56,942 bases of DNA from Propionibacterium sp. (GTDB lineage Bacteria; Actinomycetota; Actinomycetes; Propionibacteriales; Propionibacteriaceae), in the NCBI GenBank assembly GCA_012839035.1, contig DUOB01000080.1:1-56942 (forward strand), read 5' to 3'. The stretch's first letter is position 1. Every line of letters starts with the position of its first letter. The notes under the pieces were generated by a model. That model ran no database searches, had not been told where the DNA came from, and was given only the letters and a program-made list of their open reading frames with translations. The position numbers were made by a program, and so were the translations under genes. Below, in pieces: positions 41,822 through 50,603 of this stretch.

Positions 41822-44800
41822 TCAGGCGGGGTCAGGGGTGGGTACGCCGTCCTCGGCGGGCCCGTCCAGCATCGTGTCCAAGTCGGTTGTTTCCTCGTCA
41901 TCCGCCTCGCGCCTCCGCTTCTGGCCGCGGGTGCTGATGCGCAGCTTGAGGTTCTCGACCAGGTGATAGAGCACCGGGACGAGGATCAAGGTGAGCGCGG
42001 TCGAGGACACCAGACCGCCGATCACGACGATCGCCAGCGACATGGAGATGAACACCCCGCCACCGGTGATCCCGATCGCCATCGGCACCAGCGCCATGAT
42101 CGTCGCGAGGGCCGTCATGACGATCGGCCGCAGTCGCAGCCGGGAACCGTTGATGATCGCCTCGTCGAGACCGGCGCCTTGGTCACGGTATTGATTGATG
42201 AGGTCGATCAGGACGATCGCGTTGGTCACGACGATGCCGATGAGCATGAGCAGACCGATCATCGACGCGATGCCGAGGGCGGTGTCGGTGAGCAACAACA
42301 GACCGATCGCACCCGTCGCGGCGAACGGCACGGAGATCAACAGGATCAGCGGCTGCACCAGTGACCGGAAGGTCGCGACCATCACCAGATAGACGATCGC
42401 GATCGCCACGCCCATGGCCAACCAGAGCTGGTTGAACGCCTCCTGCTGTTCGCTGGACACGCCCCCGATCGTGGCCTCGACGCCGGCGGGCAGGTCGAGC
42501 ACGTCGAGACCCTCCTGCAGGGCGGTGGTCGCGGCGCCGAGGTCGTCCCCCGTCATCGCGGCAGTGATCGTCACCGCGCGCTCCCCGTCGACCCGGCGGA
42601 TCGTCGCATCGCTGGGCACCTCGACGACATCCGCGACCTGGTTCAGGACGACGGCGTCCCCGGTCGCCTCCCGGATCGCCTCGCTCCGCTCCTGCATCTC
42701 GGTGGCCCGGGCGCGCTGGGCAGCGGCATCGGCGCGGGACTGCTGCAGCTTGTCGGCGGACTCGTCCAGGGCGGTCAGTTGTTCGCGCATCCTGTCCCTG
42801 GTCTCGCGGAGCTGCTCAAGTTGCGCGTCCCGTTGTGCGCGGGCCTGGGCGAGCGCCGCCTGCTCGGCCTGGGCCTGGGCAGCCGCGGCCTGGGTGGGAT
42901 CGACCGGCATGCCGGGCGGGAGGGCAGGCATCATGCCGGAAGCGGGCGGTGTGAGCGGAGCCGATTCCAGTTGGGCAATCTGGTCGACCAGCTCGGACAG
43001 TTGTCGCTGCAATTCGGCGCGCTGGTCGCGGAGTTGCTGCTCCTGCTCGTCGAACTGCTCCTCCGCCCTGGCGACCTGGCGTTCGGTCTCCGCGTCCTGG
43101 TCGGCTTGGAGTTCATCGCTCAGCCGCTGCTGCTCGTCCATCGTCTGTTGCTGGGTGACCGGCAGCTCGAGGTTCTCGAGCTCCTCCTTGGTCCGGACCG
43201 GTTCCCGCGAGCGGAGGATCAGCTCCTGGGTCCGGTCATCGACCGTCACTTCACCCAGCGGTGTCCCCCGCATCGCCTGCAGCACCGCCGGACCGATCGT
43301 GCCCTGGTTCATGCCGACGGCCGCGGCGTCGTCGTGGCGCACGTTCACCTGCAAGACCGTCCGCCGCTCGGCCAGATCGGACGCCACCTGCCCGATGTCC
43401 GGCTGTTCCCGCATCATCCGCAGCACATCGTCGGAGCCACGGCGCAGCGCCTCCTCGTCGCGGCCGGTCACCTGCACCGCGAGGTCCTGGCTGCCCGTCG
43501 CGCCACCGGCGGTGATGACCTCGATCTCACCGACATCCGTCCGTCCGTCGAGTTCGGCCCGGATGCGGTCCGCGGCCTCCTTGCCGGACGAACCGGGAAC
43601 GAGGGTCACCGAGATGTCGGCCTTGTTCGACGCGGCCCCGCCACCGGCGAACTGTGCCTCGAAGCCTCCGCTGCCGACGGAGGTCGAGTATGTCTCCACC
43701 GCCGCATCCGCCGCCAGCACTGCCTCCACCCGCTGGGCGGCGGCATCGGTCTCCGCCAACGACGTGCCGATCGGCAGCGTCTGACGGACGGACAGCGACG
43801 TGTCCCCGGTGTCGCCGAGGAAGTCGGTCTTGAGCACGGTCGCGCCCGCCATCGTGGCGGCGAACACCAGGCCGGCGATCACCAGCGTGACGACCGGGCG
43901 GCGTAGCGCCCACCGCAGGGTCGGCAGATAGGGCCGCTGCAGCCCGGTCTCCGCGGACTCGTGGGACTCCCGGGCGGGTTCGGCGGCCAGCTTCTCGCGG
44001 CGTTCGCGGGAGGGTCGCATGAACCAGTACGCCAGCACCGGCACCACGGCCAGCGCCACGACCAGCGACGCGATCAGTGCAACCGACACCGTCAGCGCGA
44101 ACGGCCGGAACAGCTCGCCCGCCATCCCGCTGACGATGGCGAGCGGCATGAACACCGCCACCGCCGTCGCGGTCGACGCGGTCACGGCGGCAGCCACCTC
44201 GCGCACCGCGCGTACGATCAAAGACACCCCGAATTCCTCACCCAGGCCCGCGTGCCGCTCGATGTTCTCGATCACGACGATGGAGTCGTCGACCACGCGA
44301 CCGACCGCCACCGTCAACCCCGACAGAGTGAGCAGGTTGAGCGAATAGTCCGCCCAATAGAGCGCAATGACCGCGAACAACAGGGACAGCGGGATCGAGA
44401 TGGCGGTGACGATCGTCGAGCGCGCCGAGCGCAGGAACAGCAGGATCACGAGCACGGCCATCAGCAGTCCGAGACCGCCCTCGGTCGTCAGGTCGTGAAC
44501 GGACTGCTCAATCCACGGTGCCTGGTCGAACACCGTCGCGAACGACGTGTTGCCACCGATCTCCCGAGCGATCCCGGGGAGCTCGTCATGCACGGCGTGG
44601 GCGACCGTCACCGTGTTGGCATCCAGTGTTTTGGTGACCGCGAGCGTCAGCGAGGGCTGCCCGTTGACGCGGGAGATCGTGGTCGCCTCGACAGGCACGT
44701 CGGCAACCTCCGCGACTTCCCCCAGCAGCACGGGTCCGTCCGCGCCCTGCAGGCGAATCGCGCGCAGCGCCTCCAGCGAGTCGAGCGTGCTGCCGACCTG

Positions 44801-45481
44801 GACGGTGAGGTCCTGGCCGTCCTGGTTGATCTGGCCACCGGGAATCACCGAGCGATGGGCCTGGATCATCTGGGGGATCTGGTTGGGGTCGATCCGGCGG
44901 TCGGCGAGGTCGTCCTGCCTCGTCGTGATGACCACCTGGCGGACCTGTTCGCCCGTGACCGTGGCATCCCGGACCCCTGGCAGGGAATTCAGTCGCGGCA
45001 GGGCGATGTTCTCCAGGTCCTCGGACAGCACCTCGGGGTCCTTGTCGGAAGAGACCGCCATCAGCAGCACCGGCAGGTCGTCCAGGCTGCCCACCGTCAA
45101 CCGCGGATCGACATCGGCGGGGAGCGCGGAGCGTACCCCCTCCACCGCCGACCGCAGCTTCGCCTCCATGTCGTTGGTGTCCTCGCCGAAGTCCCACTGC
45201 ACCTGGACCTGCGACATGTTCGTCGCCGACACGGAGCTGACGGTCGTGATGCCCTGGACGCCCTTGACCGCGTCCTCGACGCGTCGTGTCACGTCGCGTT
45301 CGATCGTGCCCGCGGAGGCACCCGGATAAACCGAGACCACGCTCGCCCCGGGAATCGTCAGGGACGGGAAGATCTCCTGTTTCAGGGTGGTGGCGGTGAA
45401 CACGCCGAAGCCCACGATGATCAGGGAGATCAACATGACCACCGCACGGTTCGCCAAGCTGATCCGGGTCAGACCGACCAT
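41822..45481 (-). CDS. RND superfamily efflux transporter (HAE-1/AcrB-like) with coiled-coil insertion
   Basis: 1219-residue inner-membrane exporter with two repeats of six membrane segments and large extracytoplasmic loops. LANRAVVMLISLIIVGFG opens TM1; VAVGRVVDDSIVVIENIERH in TM4 carries the proton-relay Asp pair; TM10-11 has LLMLIGIVVTNAIVLIDLINQYR with Thr where many HAE-1 proteins have Lys. About 160 residues (778-938) inserted in the second porter domain are Gln/Glu/Arg-rich heptads with a Pro/Met/Gly-rich break in the middle. AGGAGA precedes the ATG at 45479-45481. No membrane fusion protein gene is adjacent. Confidence 0.93.
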   Translation of the reverse strand: MVGLTRISLANRAVVMLISLIIVGFGVFTATTLKQEIFPSLTIPGASVVSVYPGASAGTIERDVTRRVEDAVKGVQGITTVSSVSATNMSQVQVQWDFGEDTNDMEAKLRSAVEGVRSALPADVDPRLTVGSLDDLPVLLMAVSSDKDPEVLSEDLENIALPRLNSLPGVRDATVTGEQVRQVVITTRQDDLADRRIDPNQIPQMIQAHRSVIPGGQINQDGQDLTVQVGSTLDSLEALRAIRLQGADGPVLLGEVAEVADVPVEATTISRVNGQPSLTLAVTKTLDANTVTVAHAVHDELPGIAREIGGNTSFATVFDQAPWIEQSVHDLTTEGGLGLLMAVLVILLFLRSARSTIVTAISIPLSLLFAVIALYWADYSLNLLTLSGLTVAVGRVVDDSIVVIENIERHAGLGEEFGVSLIVRAVREVAAAVTASTATAVAVFMPLAIVSGMAGELFRPFALTVSVALIASLVVALAVVPVLAYWFMRPSRERREKLAAEPARESHESAETGLQRPYLPTLRWALRRPVVTLVIAGLVFAATMAGATVLKTDFLGDTGDTSLSVRQTLPIGTSLAETDAAAQRVEAVLAADAAVETYSTSVGSGGFEAQFAGGGAASNKADISVTLVPGSSGKEAADRIRAELDGRTDVGEIEVITAGGATGSQDLAVQVTGRDEEALRRGSDDVLRMMREQPDIGQVASDLAERRTVLQVNVRHDDAAAVGMNQGTIGPAVLQAMRGTPLGEVTVDDRTQELILRSREPVRTKEELENLELPVTQQQTMDEQQRLSDELQADQDAETERQVARAEEQFDEQEQQLRDQRAELQRQLSELVDQIAQLESAPLTPPASGMMPALPPGMPVDPTQAAAAQAQAEQAALAQARAQRDAQLEQLRETRDRMREQLTALDESADKLQQSRADAAAQRARATEMQERSEAIREATGDAVVLNQVADVVEVPSDATIRRVDGERAVTITAAMTGDDLGAATTALQEGLDVLDLPAGVEATIGGVSSEQQEAFNQLWLAMGVAIAIVYLVMVATFRSLVQPLILLISVPFAATGAIGLLLLTDTALGIASMIGLLMLIGIVVTNAIVLIDLINQYRDQGAGLDEAIINGSRLRLRPIVMTALATIMALVPMAIGITGGGVFISMSLAIVVIGGLVSSTALTLILVPVLYHLVENLKLRISTRGQKRRREADDEETTDLDTMLDGPAEDGVPTPDPA

Positions 45482-45656
45482 GCGCTTCTCCTGTCCGCGT
45501 GCCGGCAATCGCTTCCCACGATCACGCGCGTGCGATTGCTCACCGCACGATGCAACCCTAACGACCGCGACTGACAATCCGGTCGGGTTCCAGGTTGCCG
45601 GCTGGGTCACGGGCCCCGCGCGGCAAATTGTCGGACGCCTGTGATTGAGTCGTGAC

Positions 45657-46652
45657 ATGACACCGATGCGCCGCATTCCAGCCCTCGACACCGCTGTCTC
45701 CGCCCTCGGCTATGGCTGCATGGGCATCAGTTGGGCCTATGTGTCCCCCGCCGACCGCGATGACGAGGCGGGGGTCGCCATCATCCGCGAGGCCCTCGAC
45801 AGTGGGGTGACCTTCTTCGACACCGCCGATGCCTATGCCGATGGCCACAACGAGCGCGTCGTCGGCCGCGCGCTCGCCGAGTCGGGCGCCTCCCCGGTCG
45901 TCGCCACCAAGGCGGGCTTCGTCGGCAACATCGTCGACGGCAAGATCGTGATGACCCGCAACGGCCGCCCCGAGCACATCCGCGCGGCGTGTGATGCCTC
46001 CCTCCAGCGCCTGGGGCTGGAGGTCATCGATCTCTACTACCTGCACCGCGTCGATCCGGAGGTTCCGCTGGAGGAGTCCTGGGGGGCGTACGCGGACTTG
46101 GCCGCCGCAGGCAAGATCCGCGCCGCCGGGCTGAGCGAGGTTTCCGTGGAGCAGGCCGATGCCGCCCACGCGATCCACCCGGTCGCCGCGATCCAGTCGG
46201 AGTTCTCCCTGTGGGCACGCGACGCGGCCGGGGGAGGACAGAACCAGGATGGAGCCGATGTCGGGGACGTGGTGTCCTGGACCAAGGACCACGACGCGAT
46301 CTTCGTTCCGTTCTCTCCCCTGGGTCGGGGGTTCCTCACCGGACGGGTCTCGGTCGGCGATCTCAAGGCCGGCGATTTCCGCACCCAGCTCGGGCGTTGG
46401 CAGAGCGACGCGGTGCAGGCGAATCAGGCGATCGTCGAGGGAGTACGCAGGGTCGCCGACCGGCACAGCGTCACCCCCGCCGCAATTGCGCTGGCGTGGG
46501 TGCTGGCCCAGGGTGAGCACATCATCCCCATTCCGGGCACGACCAAGTCAGCCAATCTCCAGGCCAATCTCCAGGCGCTGACCGTGACGCTCACGAACGA
46601 TGATCTCGCGGAGCTGGACGGACTCCCGCCGGCCGTGGGTGGTCGCTATTGA
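45657..46652 (+). CDS. Aldo/keto reductase
   Basis: 331-residue NADPH-dependent (beta/alpha)8 oxidoreductase of the AKR superfamily. The catalytic tetrad is visible: Asp and Tyr in TFFDTADAYADGHNE, Lys in VVATKAGF and His in YYLHRVD. FSPLGRGFLTG and IPIPGTTKSANLQANL are the cofactor-binding loops. It is closest to the AKR13-like group by the opening LGYGCMGISWAYV. The ATG at 45657 is used; an upstream TTG would add four residues. Substrate unknown. Confidence 0.93.
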   Translation: MTPMRRIPALDTAVSALGYGCMGISWAYVSPADRDDEAGVAIIREALDSGVTFFDTADAYADGHNERVVGRALAESGASPVVATKAGFVGNIVDGKIVMTRNGRPEHIRAACDASLQRLGLEVIDLYYLHRVDPEVPLEESWGAYADLAAAGKIRAAGLSEVSVEQADAAHAIHPVAAIQSEFSLWARDAAGGGQNQDGADVGDVVSWTKDHDAIFVPFSPLGRGFLTGRVSVGDLKAGDFRTQLGRWQSDAVQANQAIVEGVRRVADRHSVTPAAIALAWVLAQGEHIIPIPGTTKSANLQANLQALTVTLTNDDLAELDGLPPAVGGRY

Positions 46653-46728
46653 CCCCGACTCCACTGCAAATGTCGACATATGGCACTCTCGTGCTGTTGG
46701 CACACCGCCCACGGAACGGAGCTGAATC

Positions 46729-47460
46729 ATGGGACTTCTGGACCTGCTGCGGCGCGACCGGGCGAAGGAGGACATCGCCACGACGAGGTCGGCCATGGAG
46801 GCCGCGCGCGACCCGGACTCCGACGCCCAGGGTGCCGTCTCGCGGCTGATCGCCAAGCTCCTCGATGTCGGCATCGACGGTCGTGGCCCGTTCCCGGGCG
46901 CTGCCAAGGTGGCGGACAAGACCCGCCGCTCGGTCGGGGACTCTGCCCGGGAGCAGGAAAAGGCCCTCGACAAGTTGATCGCCCAGCACGTCCGGGGCGG
47001 GGCCGCGGGTGGATTCGTCACCAGCCTGGGTGGTTTCATCACCATGCCGGTGGCGATCCCCGTCAACGTGTTCGAGTTCTATGTCCAGGCCACCCGCATG
47101 GTCGCCGGGATTGCGCACCTGCGGGGCTATGACATCACCGCTCCCGAGGTACGCACCGCCGTCCTGCTCACCCTCATCGGCAACGATGCCACCGAGGTCC
47201 TGACCAAGGCCGGCCTCCCTGTCGGTGCCGTCGCCGGAGGGGCCGCCACGTCACTGCTCGTGGGCCGGCTGCCGAAGTCGGCACTCATGGTGGTCAACAA
47301 GGCCGTCGGTTTCCGGCTCCTGCGCTCGGTCGGGCAACGCACGCTCGCACGCTTCGGCAGGCTCGTCCCGGTCGCGGGTGGTGTGCTCGGTGCCGCGCTC
47401 GACGGATTCCTCATGCGCCAGCTCGGTCGAGCCGCACGCCGGGAGTTCCCGCGCCGCTGA
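46729..47460 (+). CDS. EcsC family protein
   Basis: 243-residue protein resembling EcsC-family proteins: an N-terminal charged helix, then a Gly/Ala-rich central region with hydrophobic stretches (GGFVTSLGGFITMPVAIPVNVFEFYVQATRMVAGIAHLRGYD) and the family pattern EVRTAVLLTLIGNDATEVLTKAG. It ends with two likely helices and an Arg-rich tail. EcsC proteins have no established activity. GGAGCTGAATC precedes the ATG. Probably monocistronic. Confidence 0.82.
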   Translation: MGLLDLLRRDRAKEDIATTRSAMEAARDPDSDAQGAVSRLIAKLLDVGIDGRGPFPGAAKVADKTRRSVGDSAREQEKALDKLIAQHVRGGAAGGFVTSLGGFITMPVAIPVNVFEFYVQATRMVAGIAHLRGYDITAPEVRTAVLLTLIGNDATEVLTKAGLPVGAVAGGAATSLLVGRLPKSALMVVNKAVGFRLLRSVGQRTLARFGRLVPVAGGVLGAALDGFLMRQLGRAARREFPRR

Positions 47461-47486
47461 GGAGGCGTACCCCGTCCAGCGCCTCC
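47461..47486. terminator. Hairpin between convergent genes
   Basis: Perfect 7-bp stem GGAGGCG (47461-47467) and CGCCTCC (47480-47486), directly after the EcsC-like stop and 20 bp before the end of ilvE. No T-run. Confidence 0.45.
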
Positions 47487-47505
47487 ACCGGCGCACTCCC
47501 GGTCT

Positions 47506-48588
47506 TCAGCAGACGCGGCGCACCCAGCCGCGGGTGTCGGCGACGTCGCCCTGCTGGATCCCGAGGAGATGTTCCCGCAAGGCCATGGACTTCGTGCCCG
47601 GCTTGCCGGAGCCGACCACGAGGTCGAACCCTTCCCCGGCGAGCGCGGTGATCGGCGTGATCACGGCCGCCGTTCCGGTGGCGAACACTTCGGTGATCGC
47701 CCCACTCTCCACACCCGCGAGGAACTCGGCCACCGTGATCTCCCGCTCCCGCACGTCCAGTCCGTGCTCCGAAGCGAGTTCCATGACGGACTCACGGGTC
47801 ACACCCGGAAGGATCGTCCCGAGTGCCGGCGTCCAGAGTTCGCCGTCCGCGGTGATGCACATCAGGTTCATCGTGCCGGCTTCCTCGAGGATGCGGCGGT
47901 CGGCGGGTCCGGAGGTGTACATGACCTGGTCACACCCCTGCTGCTGCGCCTCGGTCTGCGCGAGCAGGCTGCCGGCATAGTTGCCGCCACACTTGATGTC
48001 ACCGGTGCCGCCGTCGGCCGCGCGGGTGTATCTGGTCGTCACCCACAGTTTGATGCCCTTGACCCCGCCGCTGAAATAGGCGCCCGCGGGCGATGCCACG
48101 ACGCAGAAGGTCGAGGTCGCGGACGGCCGCACGCCCAGGAAGGACTCGGACGCGAACTGGATCGGCCGCAGATACAGGCTCGCCTCATCCCCATGGGGCG
48201 GCACCCACACCCGGTCCGCCTTCACCAACTCTGCCACGGCCTCCAGGAACAGCTCAGGAGGCAGTTCGGGCAACGCGAGCCGCCGCGCCGACCTGGCGAA
48301 TCGCCCGGCATTCCGGTCGGGCCGGAACAGATTCACCGAGCCATCAGCGTGCCGATAGGCCTTCAATCCCTCGAAGACTTCCTGGCCATAGTGCAGCACC
48401 CCGGACCCGGGATGCATGCTGAAGGGCTCGAGGGGGCGTACGCGAAAATCCCGCCACCCACCATCAGGCACCCATTCCGCCGTGGCCATGTGGTCGGTGA
48501 AATACCGGCCGAAACCAGGGTCGGAAAGGATCGCTGCGCGCTCCGCCTCCGGACGGGGCGATTCGCTCAAGGTGGTGGTGAACGGCAT
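47506..48588 (-). CDS. ilvE: Branched-chain amino acid aminotransferase
   Basis: 360-residue class IV PLP enzyme for the last step of valine, leucine and isoleucine synthesis. GSGVLHYGQEVFEGLKAYRHADGS is the substrate-binding region; GDIKCGGNYAGSLLAQTEA holds the PLP-binding Lys; EEAGTMNLMCI and the phosphate-binding ITEVFATGTAAVITPI follow. ATG at 48586-48588 is chosen because TACGAT lies 7 nt upstream and no Shine-Dalgarno exists; a GTG eight codons upstream is the alternative. Confidence 0.95.
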   Translation of the reverse strand: MPFTTTLSESPRPEAERAAILSDPGFGRYFTDHMATAEWVPDGGWRDFRVRPLEPFSMHPGSGVLHYGQEVFEGLKAYRHADGSVNLFRPDRNAGRFARSARRLALPELPPELFLEAVAELVKADRVWVPPHGDEASLYLRPIQFASESFLGVRPSATSTFCVVASPAGAYFSGGVKGIKLWVTTRYTRAADGGTGDIKCGGNYAGSLLAQTEAQQQGCDQVMYTSGPADRRILEEAGTMNLMCITADGELWTPALGTILPGVTRESVMELASEHGLDVREREITVAEFLAGVESGAITEVFATGTAAVITPITALAGEGFDLVVGSGKPGTKSMALREHLLGIQQGDVADTRGWVRRVC

Positions 48589-48595
48589 ACGAGGA

Positions 48596-48601
48596 ATCGT
48601 A
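48596..48601 (-). promoter_or_regulatory. -10 element of ilvE, leaderless type
   Basis: Minus-strand TACGAT, then TCCTCGT and the ilvE ATG: TANNNT at exactly 7 nt from the start. Confidence 0.5.
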
Positions 48602-48705
48602 AGCCTGCTCACAACCCCTTCCCGGAATGTCCAGGTGGCGCGAGGAGAGACCTGGCGCGAGCCTGAACCACCACCAGCGTCTCGGATCGGGATGCGTACG
48701 CCCCC

Positions 48706-50583
48706 TCAGCAGATCGGCATGTCCCAGCTCTCGAGGAGCCAGTCGCGGGTGAGATCGGCGGCGCGCTGCCGGTTGGCGGGACGGGTGAAGTCGTGACCCT
48801 CACCGTCGAAGACCACACACTCGGCGGTCCTCCCCCGCGCCCGGAGCGCGGCGATCAGCTGCTTCGACTCGGTGACCGGGACGTTGGTGTCCGAGCCACC
48901 ATGGATGGCCAGGAGCGGAACGTCGATCGCGTCGACCTTCCGCAGCGGCGACAGGTCGGCCAGCAGCTCGGCGTCCGCCAGCGGGTGCCCATATTTCGAC
49001 ACCGCGGCTCCGCCGATCCAGGGCTCGGTGGTCTCGTAGAACGTCAGGAAGTCGCTCATGCCGCAGGTCGCGACCGCGGCGGTGTACGTCCCCGGGTGGA
49101 ACGCGATGAGCGCGTTGGTCAGATAGCCCCCATAGCTGCGGCCGGTCGCCGCGATCCGGGTGGGGTCGGCGATGCCCGCGCGGATCAGCTCCTGCGCGAC
49201 GTCGATGCCGTCGGTGATGCCGGCCCAGCGGCGATCGAGGTCGTCGGCATGCACGAACGCCCGCCCGAACCCCGACGAGCCCCGCACGTTCGCGGCAAAG
49301 ACGGTGATCCCGGCAGAGAGGAGGGTGGGGAAGATGTACGAGTACTCCGGCCGCGCCTGCCCCTCCGGTCCCCCGTGGAACCAGACGGCGACGGGTCCCG
49401 GACCTTCCTGCCCGGGCGCGCAATAGAGCCAGCCGTTGAGTTCGAGCCCGTCGCGGGCGCGGAAGGTGTGGAAGACGGGTCGGACGAGATCCGGTACGCG
49501 GGCCGGGCGGGTGATTTCGACCCACTCCCGGGTGCGGGTGGCGCAGAGCTCGACGGATCGCGGCAGCCCGGGGCCCTCGACGGTGACGGCCAGCAGTGAC
49601 CCGTCGGCGGACAGGCTCGGTTCGGTGACGACCGACCCGTTGACCGGAATGGGTTCGAGCAGGGACCCGTCGGCCAGCGACAGCAACTGCAGTTCCGAGA
49701 ATCCCCCGCGGACGTTCCAGACCAGCGCCGCCGTCGACCCGTCGTCGCTGACGGTGAAGTCGTCCAGCTCTGCGTCGTCGCGCTGCGCCAGCACCCGCTG
49801 GGAGACGCCGCTCCGGGTGACCGTGAGCAGCACGAGATGGAGACGGTCCGCGCTGTGGTCGGTCCGGGCCACGATCCGCACATAACCGCCCAGGGGGTCG
49901 TCGGGTGCCACCTGGTGTGCGGGCAGATACAGCGCATCCCACCCGCTCACGTGTGGCAGTCGCATCGGTTTCTGGTCGTCGACGACGTGCCCGGGGTCGG
50001 TTGTCGACCCGGGATCGGGCGTGAACAGCGGCTCCTCCCGGCCTTCGTGGATCAGCACCATCGATCGGTCACAGCGCGGCCCCTGCCGCACGAGATGGCT
50101 CCCGGCCCAGGAATCGACGAACCGTCCGCCACGGCGCCTGTCGACGATCTCGACCTCGCGGGTCGCGGGATCGACGAGCCGGGACTCCCCGATGCAGTCG
50201 TCGTCCTCGACGGTGATCGCGATCCGATTGCCGTCCCAGCCGACGAGTTCCGCGTTCACGTCCTCGGCCTCATTGATCCGCCACGCCTGCTTGTCGGCCG
50301 GGTCGTTGGTGACGACCCATACCTGCGAGCGTTCGCCACCATCGGGGTCGATCTGACAGGCGAGCCATCTGCTGTCGGGCGAGTGGATGACCTTGCGCAC
50401 CGGGCCCTGCACCGGCAGCTTCACGAACCGCGAGGTGCTCACCTGCGGGACCGCGCCCGCGTGCGCTCGGGTCAGATACCGCTGGACCGCCCGCGGATAG
50501 CCGTCGACCTCAATGATGTGCGCGAAAGCACTGCCGTCCGGGGAGACCGAGGCGCCTCTGCTCGGTCGGCCGAACAAGTCCAT
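48706..50583 (-). CDS. S9 family peptidase (prolyl oligopeptidase/acylaminoacyl type)
   Basis: 625-residue serine peptidase: an N-terminal beta-propeller of about 370 residues and a C-terminal alpha/beta hydrolase. The nucleophile Ser is in GRSYGGYLTN (about 482), the Asp in HGGSDTNVPV (about 564) and the His in GEGHDFTRP (about 596). VWFHGGPEGQARPEYSYIFPTLLSAG is the oxyanion-side motif. No signal peptide. It starts 20 nt after the amidotransferase stop, so it may degrade or mature the peptide made by that enzyme. GAGGAGTCGATCG precedes the ATG. Confidence 0.92.
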   Translation of the reverse strand: MDLFGRPSRGASVSPDGSAFAHIIEVDGYPRAVQRYLTRAHAGAVPQVSTSRFVKLPVQGPVRKVIHSPDSRWLACQIDPDGGERSQVWVVTNDPADKQAWRINEAEDVNAELVGWDGNRIAITVEDDDCIGESRLVDPATREVEIVDRRRGGRFVDSWAGSHLVRQGPRCDRSMVLIHEGREEPLFTPDPGSTTDPGHVVDDQKPMRLPHVSGWDALYLPAHQVAPDDPLGGYVRIVARTDHSADRLHLVLLTVTRSGVSQRVLAQRDDAELDDFTVSDDGSTAALVWNVRGGFSELQLLSLADGSLLEPIPVNGSVVTEPSLSADGSLLAVTVEGPGLPRSVELCATRTREWVEITRPARVPDLVRPVFHTFRARDGLELNGWLYCAPGQEGPGPVAVWFHGGPEGQARPEYSYIFPTLLSAGITVFAANVRGSSGFGRAFVHADDLDRRWAGITDGIDVAQELIRAGIADPTRIAATGRSYGGYLTNALIAFHPGTYTAAVATCGMSDFLTFYETTEPWIGGAAVSKYGHPLADAELLADLSPLRKVDAIDVPLLAIHGGSDTNVPVTESKQLIAALRARGRTAECVVFDGEGHDFTRPANRQRAADLTRDWLLESWDMPIC

Positions 50584-50603
50584 CGATCGACTCCTCGGGT
50601 CAC

